Assembly (NCBI RefSeq): GCF_023282985.1
Contig: NZ_JAGQDC010000017.1
Coordinates: forward strand, 62,001-126,000
DNA: 64,000 bases
Source: Serratia silvae
Lineage (GTDB): Bacteria > Pseudomonadota > Gammaproteobacteria > Enterobacterales > Enterobacteriaceae
Direction: 5' to 3'
Shown here: in pieces, positions 18,245-31,605 of the stretch
Numbering within the stretch: the first letter of the stretch is position 1
Layout of the letters: each line of letters opens with the position of its first letter
Position numbers and translations under genes: made by a program
The notes under the pieces: model-generated
What the model was told of the DNA's origin: nothing
Database searches by the model: none
The model's input: the letters and a program-made list of their open reading frames with translations, nothing else

Positions 18245-18346
18245 TTACTTTAGTGCTACCGCCACGAGTACAGCAATGCAAACCCAAAACACCGCCGTGG
18301 CGATCACAACATGGGATAATCTTGCATGAGAGAGTAATTGACTCAT
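18245..18346 (-). CDS. 33-residue single-span membrane protein candidate
   Basis: Frame from ATG 18346, preceded by GAGGTG at the right distance, to TAA at 18245. The product begins MSQLLSHARLSH and then has one strongly hydrophobic helix VVIATAVFWVCIAVLVAVALK reaching the C terminus. This is the typical build of very small enterobacterial membrane proteins. I do not recognise the family; expression is not shown by the sequence. Confidence 0.5.
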   Translation of the reverse strand: MSQLLSHARLSHVVIATAVFWVCIAVLVAVALK

Positions 18347-18840
18347 AAACACCTCGCTTACATAGGCAATAGAACTGACAGAAATTTCCGTACAGATTAA
18401 TCTCAGCTTAACAGGGGTTTGCTATTTACGACAGCTCCCTACTTCAAGGTAAATAACAATATTTGATTAACATCGCAAAAACACTCAAGAAACACATTTG
18501 CCACAACAATTTATTGCAACTTAAATATAATTAAAGTGAATTTATTTAGACTGGTTAACCAACCAAGTCAGCAGTTCATATTCTCTGACCATCGTAAGAA
18601 AAGACTGTCATAAAACGCGGCGCCCCTTGTTACGCCTAGGCTGTAGCGGCTTTGCCGTGACGGGAAAAACGCAATCCAACGATCGTTGTCTATTTAATGG
18701 CATGCCGCCGACGAATAATTCGCCATAACCTTTATTAGTGGTTAAATCGCAGCTGCTGCGTTAAGCCCCAAATAAACCCACTCGTACGGCAAAAATTTTT
18801 CATCGTTGAATCAAGGATTGCGATAAACGCAGCTCTGGCT
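18347..18840. other. Intergenic region, nothing recognised
   Basis: About 490 AT-rich bases between two small minus-strand genes. A few short G/C-rich stem candidates (for example around 18620-18665) occur, but no T-run, gene or known motif could be supported. Confidence 0.3.
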
Positions 18841-19005
18841 TCAGCCGCCTTTGATGTAACAGCTTTTGGCATCGACCTCTTGAACGCTATGCCGCAGATC
18901 GGATAGATACGTGATGCCAAACAAGATCGACACGACAAGCAACACCGAGACCAATAAGGCAATGACCGCAATAAGCTTGGTTTCATCGTGCGGATTGTGT
19001 TCCAT
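18841..19005 (-). CDS. Small single-span membrane protein, unknown
   Basis: 54 residues from ATG 19005 with a good CAGGAGATAAA leader. A charged N terminus (MEHNPHDETK) is followed by one transmembrane helix (LIAVIALLVSVLLVVSILFGITYL) and a polar, probably periplasmic or cytoplasmic tail with one cysteine (DAKSCYIKGG). No family is recognised. A longer frame starting at 19080 lacks a ribosome-binding site. Confidence 0.6.
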   Translation of the reverse strand: MEHNPHDETKLIAVIALLVSVLLVVSILFGITYLSDLRHSVQEVDAKSCYIKGG

Positions 19006-19510
19006 TTTATCTCCTGAAAACAGTAAGTTACTCCCACTTACTGTGTGATCGTCAACGTAAAAATGATCAATATGCAGCAACCGCCTTCAACGTTGTGATG
19101 ACCCGTTGCGCATCGTCCATGGTTTTCCTGGTATTGCTTGTCTAGTGGGGTGTTCACACCCTCTACTCTCTCATCGCATGCCATACAGTATTGATGCCAA
19201 AAGGGGCATCCTGATATTTAAGCAACGGAAGGTTTTACGCAGGTAATGGTAAGACTTTTCTCGGGTATAAACGCTAACAATTTTCTGCAACAGGGTCAAG
19301 ACTCTCAGGATAAGTTGCCAGCACGCGGGCAGGAAACATTCATTGAATTTATCTAATTGAGGTTGAGGAGCTTATAGGGGTGGAACATCTGTATGAACGG
19401 ACTCTGTATAAGCATCGGCTGAGGGGATTTCAGCACAGCGCCCCAGATGGGGCGCCGGATTACGCAGTTTGAAACCCGAGATCGGGCTTCAATTACCTAG
19501 ATTTTCAGCA
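19006..19510. other. Intergenic region with one hairpin
   Basis: No gene supported in about 500 bases. A perfect GCGCCCC/GGGGCGC stem with a four-base loop lies at 19438-19455, downstream of kbp; there is no T-run on either strand, so it is only a possible terminator or mRNA stabiliser. Confidence 0.35.
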
Positions 19511-19951
19511 TCATTGAGGGATGCGCAATACCTGGCCCGGATAGATTTTATCTGGATGACTTAGCATCGGTTTGTTGGCTTCAAAGATCTTGTTGTACAG
19601 ATTGGCATTGCCATACATCTCTTTGGCCACGGCACTCAGGGTATCGCCCTTCTTGACGGTATAAAAGCGGCTTTCCGCTTCCGATTGCACGACTGCAACA
19701 TTATCTTCCACGCCGCTAATACCTGCCACGTTACCCACGGCGACCAGAATTTTTTCTTTCAGCTCCTGGCTGATACCGTTCCCGCTGACCACAGCCTTGC
19801 CATCAACAACCTGAACATCCACCTTATCCGTATCTGGCAGGCCGCTGTTATCAAGGTGCGCTTTCAGCTTGGCGCTTTGATCTTCAGCGTTACCACTCAC
19901 CGTATCCCACAGTTTTGCGCCAGCTTCTTTGACGAAGTTAAACAATCCCAT
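19511..19951 (-). CDS. kbp: Potassium-binding BON-LysM protein Kbp (YgaU)
   Basis: 146-residue cytoplasmic protein without signal peptide: [16 protein letters not shown] is the conserved family start. A BON domain (about 25-88) is followed by a LysM domain (about 95-145) with [18 protein letters not shown] and [10 protein letters not shown]. coli Kbp (YgaU, 149 residues) binds K+ and is induced in stationary phase and osmotic stress. Near-identical layout and strong sequence match. No operon partner. Confidence 0.95.
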   Translation of the reverse strand: MGLFNFVKEAGAKLWDTVSGNAEDQSAKLKAHLDNSGLPDTDKVDVQVVDGKAVVSGNGISQELKEKILVAVGNVAGISGVEDNVAVVQSEAESRFYTVKKGDTLSAVAKEMYGNANLYNKIFEANKPMLSHPDKIYPGQVLRIPQ

Positions 19952-20175
19952 ATTCGCTCCCGTTAATGATTGGATAGTTAAGAATTTTTAAAACTCATTA
20001 AGCTTAGCAGTACAGAACGGAACTGCAATCCTCATAAGGATGATTAAACGCTGCCAAAATTCTGAAAATTCCGTTTTTGTTTGGTTAATTATTGGTTTCT
20101 TGTATTAATTAACTAAGTTCAGCCCGATTTTATCTACAATGGTGGTAGGAGCCTTAATGAGGAACGTGATGGGTT

Positions 20176-20367
20176 ATGTACGCTTTGGTGATGTTCGTTT
20201 GCTATCTGGATGGCGGTTGCGCCGATATCGTCGTTGACGTGCTGCGTGATGAGCATCAGTGCCTGGTAGCGATGAAAGAACAACGGTTACGCCATGCTGG
20301 CTGTTTTCCGATCGAGGACTTTATCGACGGCTTCTGGCTGCCTGCCAGCGAGTATGCCCCTTTGTGA
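20176..20367 (+). CDS. yebW: YebW family small protein (DUF1482)
   Basis: 63-residue protein, the same length as E. coli YebW, with the conserved VMFVCYLDGGCADIVVDV at the start and CFPIEDFIDGFWLPA at the end. Four cysteines are spread over the sequence. Function unknown. It converges on the porin gene; the terminator at 20385 serves both. It is preceded by GAGGAACGTGATGGGTT, in which GAGG may be the ribosome-binding site though it is distant from the ATG. Confidence 0.92.
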   Translation: MYALVMFVCYLDGGCADIVVDVLRDEHQCLVAMKEQRLRHAGCFPIEDFIDGFWLPASEYAPL

Positions 20368-20384
20368 TCCCACAGACCAACTGA

Positions 20385-20412
20385 AAAAGGCAGAGCTTGC
20401 GCCCTGCCTTTT
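20385..20412. terminator. Bidirectional terminator between yebW and the porin
   Basis: AAAAGGCAG (20385-20393) pairs with CTGCCTTTT (20404-20412), giving A/T runs on both sides suitable for termination in both directions. Confidence 0.88.
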
Positions 20413-20451
20413 GAACCACGTTCCGACACAGGAATGAGGTTTGAGTACGAC

Positions 20452-21561
20452 TTAGAAACGGTAGGTCAAGCTGGCTGCCACGACGTTGTCAGTGTTCAAC
20501 TTCAGCTTATTATTGTCATTCAACTGGTTGATTTTGTAATCAACGTAGGTGTACATGTTTTTGTTGAAGTAGTAAGTCGCACCGATATCGATATATTTCA
20601 CCAAATCAACATCGCCAATGGTCTCAATGTCTTTACCCTTTGACTGCAGGTAAGCCAGTGATGGACGCAGGCCATTTTCGAACTGGTATTGCGCAACCAC
20701 TTCAAAGTTTTGCGTCTTGTTGGCGAAACCAGCGGTACCGTTAACCTTAATCGGTGTCATGTTACGGGTTTCAGCATACATTGCCGCCAGGTAAACCTGG
20801 TTGGCATCATACTTGAGCGCGGTGGTCCAAGCCGTGGCGCTATCACCTTTACCATAGGTTCCGTCTTTCTGAGCGCTGGTGCGATTAGAGTCAGAGAAGG
20901 CTGCCGCAGCACCAATACCGCTACCGCCGATGTCCTGATAATCCACCGACATACCATAACCGTCGCCGTTCTGCTTGTGCACATTATTGCTATTATGCTC
21001 AATATTGCGGCTATTACCGTCATTTTTACCCTGATACTGCAATGCCACATTCAAGCCGTCCACCAGACCGAAGAAGCTTCGGTTACGGTAGGTCGCCAAA
21101 CCGGTAGAGCGGCCAGTCATGAAGTTATCGGTGAAGGTATAGGTATCACCGCCAAACTCCGGCAGCATATCGGTATATGACTCTACGTCATACACCACAC
21201 CGTAGTTACGGCCATAGTCAAATGAGCCGTAATTGGCGAATTTCAGACCGGCAAAACCCAGGCGGGTTTTAGTGCCTTCGGTAGCATCAGAGCCATTTTC
21301 AGTTTTATTAGCCTGGACGTTGTATTCCCACTGACCATAACCGGTCAAATCGCTATTAATCTGCGTTTCGCCTTTAAAACCAAAACGCACATAGGTCGCG
21401 TCGCCATCGGCAGATTTGTTATCGCTGAACAAATGCTTGCCGTTAACACGGCCGTACAGGTCGAGTTTATTGCCATCTTTATTGTAGATTTCGGCCGCAT
21501 TGGCCATAGAGGCGACGGTGCCAAGAACAACCGCCAGGGCTACTACACTGCGTTTCATCAT
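20452..21561 (-). CDS. General outer-membrane porin (OmpC/OmpF/OmpN type)
   Basis: 369-residue trimeric 16-strand beta-barrel porin. A classic signal peptide ([22 protein letters not shown]) is cleaved before [15 protein letters not shown], the usual mature start. The constriction loop L3 motif region reads [11 protein letters not shown], and the last residue is Phe (SLTYRF), needed for BAM recognition. Loops L4/L5 are rich in Asn/Gly ([16 protein letters not shown]) and will determine surface type. The chromosomal position beside yebW does not settle which porin orthologue it is, so no symbol is given. It is likely under osmotic/OmpR and sRNA control, though no operator was confirmed here. 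Confidence 0.93.
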   Translation of the reverse strand: MMKRSVVALAVVLGTVASMANAAEIYNKDGNKLDLYGRVNGKHLFSDNKSADGDATYVRFGFKGETQINSDLTGYGQWEYNVQANKTENGSDATEGTKTRLGFAGLKFANYGSFDYGRNYGVVYDVESYTDMLPEFGGDTYTFTDNFMTGRSTGLATYRNRSFFGLVDGLNVALQYQGKNDGNSRNIEHNSNNVHKQNGDGYGMSVDYQDIGGSGIGAAAAFSDSNRTSAQKDGTYGKGDSATAWTTALKYDANQVYLAAMYAETRNMTPIKVNGTAGFANKTQNFEVVAQYQFENGLRPSLAYLQSKGKDIETIGDVDLVKYIDIGATYYFNKNMYTYVDYKINQLNDNNKLKLNTDNVVAASLTYRF

Positions 21562-22075
21562 TTATTTTCCTAGATTTTATTAAAAGCTGCCCGTCACGCC
21601 CAATTTATGCTTTGGGCTGTGATTTTTATCATTTTGTTTTTATCTACGCCCCTTAATAAAGCGCCATGTGACATTAGCATCATGAATAAAAACTTAAAAT
21701 AAAAAAGTTCATGAAACAGTGTGCATAAAGCATGTTTATTTGTAACCAAATATTACAAATAAGGGCAATTATAATACAATGATTTAAATAGACATTTAAT
21801 GTATAAGCCATAACGTTTACGTTGTTAAGCACCAAAATGGTGCGGCCACGTTTCATTTTGTGTGATTTACCTACGTTTTTGAATAACCACAAAATTAGCA
21901 TGCTAAGTAATGGCGTTACTTATTTCACACTTTTAACTTATATCAATCTGATTATCGGGAATTGCAAGAATAATCCCATCTCTAATCCGGCTTTTACCCA
22001 TCGGGGCAAACAATAGCGTGTAACAGGCCAAATAGCCTATCAACTGATTAAATAAATTACGCTATTAAAATTTGA
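21562..22075. other. Porin upstream region
   Basis: About 510 strongly AT-rich bases that must contain the porin promoter and long leader. AGGAAAATAA is the ribosome-binding region. OmpR-type and sRNA features may be present but I could not assign them by eye, and no gene is supported. Confidence 0.35.
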
Positions 22076-22110
22076 AAGGAAAAAAGTCACCACAGGTCAA
22101 TTACCTGTGG
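22076..22110 (-). terminator. Intrinsic terminator of the ast operon
   Basis: Read on the minus strand, CCACAGGT/ACCTGTGG forms an 8-bp stem (22090-22110) followed by TGACTTTTTT, 20 bases after the astE stop codon. Confidence 0.85.
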
Positions 22111-22129
22111 CGTAATGAACGGGTTGAGA

Positions 22130-23113
22130 TTAAAACAGGATACTACGCGGGACTTCGGTCAACATCATGCCTGCACGTAACCCCAATGCCACCTTGGGAT
22201 TGGGAAACAGGACCCACTCCTTTTCATGCTGCACCCGATAGTTTTCCCCCGGCTGCTCATACAATAAAGTGCCCTGCGGCAGAGCGGTAAAATTGGCAGT
22301 ATCGTCACTTAAATAGAGTTTGAACGACTCACTGCGTTTAATCAGTGACCGCTCGACGCGGAACACCCGAATCGGAGCCTGCCCCCGCAAAGGGAGAGAT
22401 TGCTCACTGACCAGTGCCTGCAGTGCTTTATTGATAGCGGAAAATTGCTGTAGATCGTTGCTGCCAAAGGGACGAGCCTTGCCCAGTTCGAGAGTACAGC
22501 TGGCCGCCTGCGTATGCTCGCTGGAAAAGTGGCTGAACGTGCCGCCGGGCGCTTGGTGTATCACCAGTGCATCCAACTCGGCGGCGTCTAGTAACGCCAA
22601 CATCTCTGGGCTGTAACTCTGTGGTTGATAGGGCAAGATACCAAAGCGTGGCAGCAGCGATCCGCGGATCGCCGTGTGCAGATCGTAATGAAAACGTGTG
22701 GCCTGCTCTCCGGCAAAGAAATTGCTGACCGCTTGTTCTAACTGCTGCGCCCGCACCGTTTCGCCAGAGGGCTCAAACTGCTGATAGCGCCCACCAAACA
22801 TGCGATTCATATCGCTTGCCAGATAACGTTGATTGGTTCGCATCGCAGGTGGATTACCTAACACCACCAACAAGCGCACCGCCAATGGCCGCACGCCTGC
22901 GAAGATCTCGTTCACTAGCCGGTCAAGCAGTTCGATCGGGGCCGTTTCATTGCCGTGAATACCGGCAGAAAGCACCACCGCTTGCCGATAGCCTTGCCGC
23001 GGGCAGAGCTCCAATAGCCCTTCCCCCAGCCACTTCCAGCGCAGTGCAGCGTTTTCACCCTCGGGGGTGGCGGGTGGCGTTCCAGCCAACGTCAGAGCCA
23101 ATAAATTGTTCAC
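22130..23113 (-). CDS. astE: Succinylglutamate desuccinylase
   Basis: Last enzyme of the arginine succinyltransferase pathway: hydrolyses N-succinylglutamate to glutamate and succinate. 327-residue zinc hydrolase of the carboxypeptidase-like AstE/AspA family. Metal and catalytic motifs are visible: GIHGNETAPIELLD (His and Glu ligands near residues 53-56), DLHTAIRGS (His ligand) and CTLELGKARPFG with the catalytic Glu. It starts 12 bases after astB in the operon order astC-A-D-B-E and is followed by a terminator. Confidence 0.95.
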   Translation of the reverse strand: MNNLLALTLAGTPPATPEGENAALRWKWLGEGLLELCPRQGYRQAVVLSAGIHGNETAPIELLDRLVNEIFAGVRPLAVRLLVVLGNPPAMRTNQRYLASDMNRMFGGRYQQFEPSGETVRAQQLEQAVSNFFAGEQATRFHYDLHTAIRGSLLPRFGILPYQPQSYSPEMLALLDAAELDALVIHQAPGGTFSHFSSEHTQAASCTLELGKARPFGSNDLQQFSAINKALQALVSEQSLPLRGQAPIRVFRVERSLIKRSESFKLYLSDDTANFTALPQGTLLYEQPGENYRVQHEKEWVLFPNPKVALGLRAGMMLTEVPRSILF

Positions 23114-23125
23114 TATTGCCTCCGG

Positions 23126-24466
23126 TTACTGTTGGAACGGGTAAACATTACCCAGCCCAAGGATAGAAGTCAGGGCATCCAGTGCCGCACGCCCTTCATG
23201 CAGCAGTTGCGGGTCTGCCAAATCCTCTTGTACCAAGCGATCACGGTAATAGCGGTCTACCCAGTCGTTCAGGGTGGCGAATAGCGTATCGTTCATCATC
23301 ACCCGTGGGTTTATCGCCCTCAACTCAGCACCGTTCAGCGCCACGCGTAAACGCAGGCAAGCCGGGCCACCGCCGTTGCGCATACTTTCGCGCAGGTCAA
23401 ACACCTTGATCTCGTCAATCGGCCCACCGCTGGCCACCATCTCCGACAGATAATGCCAAACGCCCGGATGCTGGCGGGACTCTTCCGGCACCACGATCAT
23501 CATCTTGCCATCGGCTTTGGTCAGGATCTGGCTGTTAAACAGGTAGGTCGCCACCGCATCCCCCACGCTGACACGAGAGGTTGGCACCTCTATCGCCACC
23601 AGTTCCGTCTCCAGCAAAGCCATCTTACGGCGGATTTGATCCAGCCCCTGCTGTTGGTGCAGAAACGCCTGCTGATGATGGAACAACACCTGCTGATTGC
23701 TGACGGCGATCACGTCGTTATGAAAAACGCCCTGGTCGATCACCGCCGGATTTTGTTGCAGAAATACCGTGTGTTGATCGTGCAACTGATGCAGACGGGC
23801 AATCGCCTCGCTGGCCTCTCGCGTCTGGCGAGCCGGGTAACGCGTGGGAGCACTTTCCCCGCCAAACTCCTGCTTACCGTAGACAAAGACCTGCACCCCA
23901 CACTTGGCATAGTCACCCCCAAGGCGGTTATGGTTGGCGGCACCTTCATCCCCAAAGAGTGCCACCTGCGGTAAGGCATCGTGGTGAGTAAAGTATTGCT
24001 CATCATTGAAGATGGCACGCAGCACGCTGGAGGTGGTTTCGGCCTCAATCGCGCGATGGAATTTGTTATTCAGATTGGCAGCGGTGAAATGCACTTTACC
24101 ATCCTGACTGTCTGGCGAAGGCGACACCGTCGCGGCATTGGCTGTCCACATAGATGAGGCCGAACTGAGCGCCGAGAGCAGGCGCGGTGAGGTTCGCATC
24201 GCCTGGGCCAGCACGCTTTCGTCGCTACCGCTGAAGCCCAATTTACGCAGCGTGGGGAGATGGGGTCGTTCCTGCGGTGGCAATACGCCCTGCTGGAAGC
24301 CCATATCCGCCAGCGCTTTCATTTTCAGCAGCCCCTGCTTTGCCGCCAGCTTGGGGTTCGACACGCTGTTGCGGTGCTGCGTCGAAGCCTCATTGCCAAA
24401 CGACAGCCCGGCGTAGTGGTGCGTCAAACCCACCAACCCATCGAAATTGACTTCATATCCGGACAT
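23126..24466 (-). CDS. astB: N-succinylarginine dihydrolase
   Basis: Second pathway step: converts N2-succinylarginine to N2-succinylornithine, CO2 and two ammonia. 446 residues, one fewer than the E. coli enzyme. It belongs to the amidinotransferase-fold dihydrolases; the C-terminal nucleophile Cys is in [16 protein letters not shown] and acidic/His residues of the triad lie in the middle third. N terminus [22 protein letters not shown] is the family signature. AGGAGAG precedes the ATG; 27 bases separate it from astD. Confidence 0.95.
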   Translation of the reverse strand: MSGYEVNFDGLVGLTHHYAGLSFGNEASTQHRNSVSNPKLAAKQGLLKMKALADMGFQQGVLPPQERPHLPTLRKLGFSGSDESVLAQAMRTSPRLLSALSSASSMWTANAATVSPSPDSQDGKVHFTAANLNNKFHRAIEAETTSSVLRAIFNDEQYFTHHDALPQVALFGDEGAANHNRLGGDYAKCGVQVFVYGKQEFGGESAPTRYPARQTREASEAIARLHQLHDQHTVFLQQNPAVIDQGVFHNDVIAVSNQQVLFHHQQAFLHQQQGLDQIRRKMALLETELVAIEVPTSRVSVGDAVATYLFNSQILTKADGKMMIVVPEESRQHPGVWHYLSEMVASGGPIDEIKVFDLRESMRNGGGPACLRLRVALNGAELRAINPRVMMNDTLFATLNDWVDRYYRDRLVQEDLADPQLLHEGRAALDALTSILGLGNVYPFQQ

Positions 24467-24493
24467 TTTTCTCTCCTGTAGACTGCCGAACGA

Positions 24494-27000
<2,507 letters not shown>

Positions 27001-27050
27001 AATGCGAACCTCGGAAGTCATCGGCTGCGCACCGGGCGCAGCCGCCTTGA

Positions 27051-28280
<1,230 letters not shown>

Positions 28281-28526
28281 TCAGCAAAGGCTGAATTTTG
28301 GCGGTAAGAACCGCTCTGGTGGCGCAAGGGCAGCGAAAAAGCAAATTAACCCTATTATCCGGCGTGTTTTCTGGCCGACGATAATGCTGCTCACCGCCGC
28401 CTATTCAGATACAAACCTGTTACATAAAATCGGTTATTTACTATATATGCCGCATTTAACGCCCCTGAGCGGGGAATAAATGTTAATGAGTAGTTAAAAT
28501 ACAGCCCATTTGATAAATAGTGTAGA

Positions 28527-28541
28527 GCAGCTATCGTGCCA
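28527..28541 (-). promoter_or_regulatory. Sigma-54 promoter of the ast operon
   Basis: On the minus strand the sequence reads CTGGCACGATAGCTGCT. GG and GC are separated by exactly 10 bases as required for -24/-12 elements, and only one base deviates from TGGCACG-N4-TTGC. The start site would be near 28515, giving a leader of about 250 bases before astC. Nitrogen-limited expression of astC from a sigma-54 promoter is known in E. coli. Confidence 0.75.
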
Positions 28542-28594
28542 GAACGGGGATTTTGACGGTTTTACTAATTTTTTTCGTTAAAACAAAGGGTTAT

Positions 28595-28633
28595 ATTGCA
28601 TAAATATTCAATAATTATGCATTTGTAATGATT
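28595..28633. promoter_or_regulatory. Tandem ArgR boxes
   Basis: Two 18-base boxes, 28595-28612 (TTGCATAAATATTCA core, right half perfect) and 28616-28633 (TTATGCAT half), are separated by 3 bases, the canonical ARG-box spacing. They lie about 70-110 bases upstream of the sigma-54 start; ArgR with arginine activates astC in enterobacteria. Confidence 0.6.
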
Positions 28634-28757
28634 AATGGAAAAAATAGAGCCTAAAATCATCAACGCCGGAGAAATCCTATTCAATCGCAAAATTCTTCCG
28701 CTTTTCTGATCCTGCTCGCAAAAATAATTGCGCTAGATGGCGGGATTGGTGCCCTTT

Positions 28758-28774
28758 TGCACCGTGTTCATGCA
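28758..28774. promoter_or_regulatory. NtrC-like enhancer site
   Basis: TGCAC-N7-ATGCA matches nine of the ten half-site bases of the NtrC consensus TGCAC-N7-GTGCA. It lies about 240 bases upstream of the inferred sigma-54 start. A second overlapping element GGTGCCCTTTTGCACC (28748-28763) is a near palindrome. Confidence 0.5.
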
Positions 28775-28924
28775 ATGCGCCCTCATTTAGCGCAGCAAAG
28801 CGACGGCAAACCTGGGTGAAGCGCACCTCGGTACAAATTCCTTAACTAAGCGGCATTGCAGGTTACCCCCTTGTCTTTGACTACACTGTTAAGCTACCCC
28901 GTACTCAACGTTTAGGATCCCAAC

Positions 28925-29899
28925 ATGAGCAAAAAAACCTTTGATGCCAACCAGCCCGCAGCGGTTAAAGACGTAGCCGCCTTTCTGGCGGAGTTAAATG
29001 CCAGCGGCGGCAAACCGATGGAACAGATGAAGCCGAAGGAGGCACGTAAGGTGTTGGAAGGCGCGCAACGCAGCGTAGAGGTGGTACAGTGTGAGGTCGA
29101 GATCGAAGAGAAAACCATTCACGTGGCCGGTCAGGACATCCTGCTGCACATCGTGCGCCCGCCACGAGTGAAAGGTAAATTGCCGGTATTTATGTTTTTC
29201 CACGGCGGAGGTTGGGTATTGGGTGACTTCCCGACCCACGAACGATTGGTGCGCGATCTGGTTTACAGTTCCGGAGCGGTCGCGGTGTTTGTCAATTACA
29301 CACCGTCGCCAGAAGCCCAGTATCCCACCGCCATCGAGCAAGCCTACGCGGCGACGGAATGGGTGGCGGAATACGGAGAAAAGATCAACGTTGACGGCAG
29401 CCGGCTGGCGGTAGTGGGCAATAGCGTTGGCGGTAATATGGCCACAGTGGTCAGCCTGATGGCTAAAGAGCGAGGCACACCGGCACTGCGCTGCCAAATC
29501 CTGCTGTGGCCGGTCACCCACGCCAGTTTTGATCGTGATTCCTATCATCAATTTGCCGAAGGCCATTTCCTGACGCGCAATATGATGAAGTGGTTTTGGG
29601 ACAACTACACCACCGACAAGGCCCAGCGTAAGGAGATCTTCGCCTCACCGCTCAATGCGAGCCAGGAACAGCTGCGAGGGCTGCCACCCGCGCTGATCCA
29701 GACCGCCGAGCTGGACGTACTGCGGGATGAGGGAGAAGCCTACGCCCGCTTGCTGAACGCGGCTGGCGTCGAGGTGACCGCCACCCGCTACAATGGGCTG
29801 ATCCACGATTACGGCCTGTTAAACCCGCTCGCCCAGGTTCCGGCGGTGCATTCGGCTATTCATCAGGCCGGACGTGCATTGAAGCATTATCTGGCCTAG
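28925..29899 (+). CDS. Alpha/beta-hydrolase, hormone-sensitive-lipase-type esterase
   Basis: 324-residue soluble carboxylesterase of the HSL (bacterial family IV) group. The oxyanion-hole motif is FHGGGWVLGDF, the nucleophile elbow GNSVGGNMA, the acid TAELDVLRDEGE and the catalytic His GLIHDYG. An N-terminal cap of about 75 residues contains many Lys/Glu residues (MKPKEARKVLEGAQRSVE). No signal peptide. Substrate unknown, probably short- or medium-chain acyl esters. It stands alone between the ast control region and ydcR; the ATG is preceded by a weak GGATCCCAAC. Confidence 0.85.
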   Translation: MSKKTFDANQPAAVKDVAAFLAELNASGGKPMEQMKPKEARKVLEGAQRSVEVVQCEVEIEEKTIHVAGQDILLHIVRPPRVKGKLPVFMFFHGGGWVLGDFPTHERLVRDLVYSSGAVAVFVNYTPSPEAQYPTAIEQAYAATEWVAEYGEKINVDGSRLAVVGNSVGGNMATVVSLMAKERGTPALRCQILLWPVTHASFDRDSYHQFAEGHFLTRNMMKWFWDNYTTDKAQRKEIFASPLNASQEQLRGLPPALIQTAELDVLRDEGEAYARLLNAAGVEVTATRYNGLIHDYGLLNPLAQVPAVHSAIHQAGRALKHYLA

Positions 29900-30054
29900 A
29901 TGACTGAGTTTACTACCGCGCCACCAAAGCCTGAGGCAGGTAGGAATATTGCAGGTTAGCCGACCGTTGAGCGCAGGGATGCTCGATACGAGCCATCCAG
30001 GGATGGATTCACGACGCGCATATTCCCACCTGTAGCACTATTCTACGCAGCTAG

Positions 30055-31464
30055 TTAACCCAGCCCCCGGATCAGCCTAGCCAAGGTCTTGATGGCGGTT
30101 TCAAGCCTGTCGCTCCACTCGAAGGAGGCGTTCAGGCGGAAACAGTGGTTGAAACGATCGCCGGTGGTAAACATTCGCCCCGGCGCAATACTGATGCCCT
30201 CTGCCAGAGCACGCTGGTAGAGTTCCATAGATGACTGTGTCGCCTCCAGCTCCAACCACAGGAAATAGCCTCCGTCCGGCTGGCTGACCTTCACCGTCGG
30301 CGGGAAGTGATGGGCGATCGCCTGATGCATGGCGCTTTGGCGCTGGGCCAATAAACGCCGCAGGCGACGCAGATGGGTATCATAGCCGCCATGCAGCAAA
30401 TAATCGGCAATCGCCATCTGGGTCGGCACGCTGGTTGAAACGGTGCTCATCAGCTGCAAGCGTTGAATTTGCGGCGCATATCGCCCTGCTGCTACCCAGC
30501 CCACGCGAAATCCCGGAGCCAGACATTTTGAGAACGACGAGCAGTGCAAAATCTGCCCGCCCTGATCCAACGCCTTGGCAGGCAATGGCCGCTCGGCGCT
30601 GAAATAAAGCTCGCCGTACACATCATCTTCCAGCAGCGAGATCTGATGCTCACGCAACATCGTCACCAGCCGTTTTTTATTCTCTTCCGACATGCTCGAC
30701 CCTTGCGGGTTCTGGAAATGAGTCATCAGCCAGCAGGCTTTGATCGGATATTGCTCAATCGCCTGCTGCAACGAATCCAGATCGATCCCATGCTGCGGAT
30801 GAGTAGCGATCGCCACTGCTTTCAGCTTCAGGCGTTCCAGCGCCTGCAACGCACCGTAAAATGCCGGGGATTCAATCGCCACCGTGTCCCCCGGCTGCGT
30901 CACCGCTTGCAGGCTGAGGCTTAACGACTCCATCGCCCCGGCGGTGATCACAATCTCATCGGGGGAGACCTGCATCCCATTCAGCGCATAGCGTTGGGCA
31001 ATATGGCGACGCAATGCCTCGTTGCCAGGCGGCAAATTGGCAAGCGAACTGTGAGGCGTGAATTTCCGGGCTACGCTGCTCAGCGCCCTGGCCAACTTGG
31101 GTTGCATAAACAGGGTGGCATCCGGGAAGGCAGAGCCGAAAGGCACAATCTCCGGATCCTTACAGGCTTGCAATACGTCAAAGATAAAGGCGTTGATATC
31201 CACCTGTTCGCTCACCAGCAGTTTTTCACCCCGGATGGGCTGTGGTAACGCCTGTGAACGGGCCGCCACATAGTAACCAGACTGCGGCCGCGCTACGATC
31301 CAGCCCTGGCTTTCCAGTAGCTGGTATGACTGCACCACCGTCATCAGGCTCAGCCCGGCACGTTTACCACTTTCCCGCAGCGAAGGCAGCTTGTCCCCGG
31401 CACGCCATACTCGGTTCTGGATCTGTTCGCGGATCTGCTGGGCGAGCTGTTCATATCTGGTCAT
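30055..31464 (-). CDS. ydcR: MocR-type regulator, GntR HTH fused to aminotransferase fold
   Basis: 469 residues. An N-terminal GntR winged helix (about 1-70: QIREQIQNRVWRAGDKLPSLRE, TVVQSYQLLESQGWIVARPQSGYYV) is joined to a class I aminotransferase domain in which the PLP Lys is in CSSFSKCLAPGFRVGWVA. Very similar to E. coli YdcR (468), also named a PLP-dependent regulator. MocR proteins usually control a vitamin B6 or amino-compound gene nearby; here cioA is divergent, 141 bases away, but no functional link is known. Whether it has retained aminotransferase activity cannot be told. Confidence 0.9.
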   Translation of the reverse strand: MTRYEQLAQQIREQIQNRVWRAGDKLPSLRESGKRAGLSLMTVVQSYQLLESQGWIVARPQSGYYVAARSQALPQPIRGEKLLVSEQVDINAFIFDVLQACKDPEIVPFGSAFPDATLFMQPKLARALSSVARKFTPHSSLANLPPGNEALRRHIAQRYALNGMQVSPDEIVITAGAMESLSLSLQAVTQPGDTVAIESPAFYGALQALERLKLKAVAIATHPQHGIDLDSLQQAIEQYPIKACWLMTHFQNPQGSSMSEENKKRLVTMLREHQISLLEDDVYGELYFSAERPLPAKALDQGGQILHCSSFSKCLAPGFRVGWVAAGRYAPQIQRLQLMSTVSTSVPTQMAIADYLLHGGYDTHLRRLRRLLAQRQSAMHQAIAHHFPPTVKVSQPDGGYFLWLELEATQSSMELYQRALAEGISIAPGRMFTTGDRFNHCFRLNASFEWSDRLETAIKTLARLIRGLG

Positions 31465-31605
31465 ACAATTCCAACTGTTATAGGAAAAAGTAAAATAACT
31501 GTCACTGTTATCGTTACTCTACCTCATGCTCTACTTAGCGCAAGTTTTAATAAGCAAGTTATCGCTTTCCTAAGAGGTCGATTATGAACAAATCAAGGAG
31601 GCTCC

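Noticed and set aside
19438..19455. Perfect GCGCCCC/GGGGCGC hairpin
   Set aside because: No T-run on either strand, so not called a terminator.
22320..22616. Plus-strand frames of 90-170 codons opposite the ast genes
   Set aside because: All are antisense to strongly conserved astEBDAC coding sequence without independent signals.
28338..28346. Possible sigma-54 promoter closer to astC
   Set aside because: GCAA elements near 28325 and 28342 have no GTGCCA at the right distance; the site at 28527 is far better.
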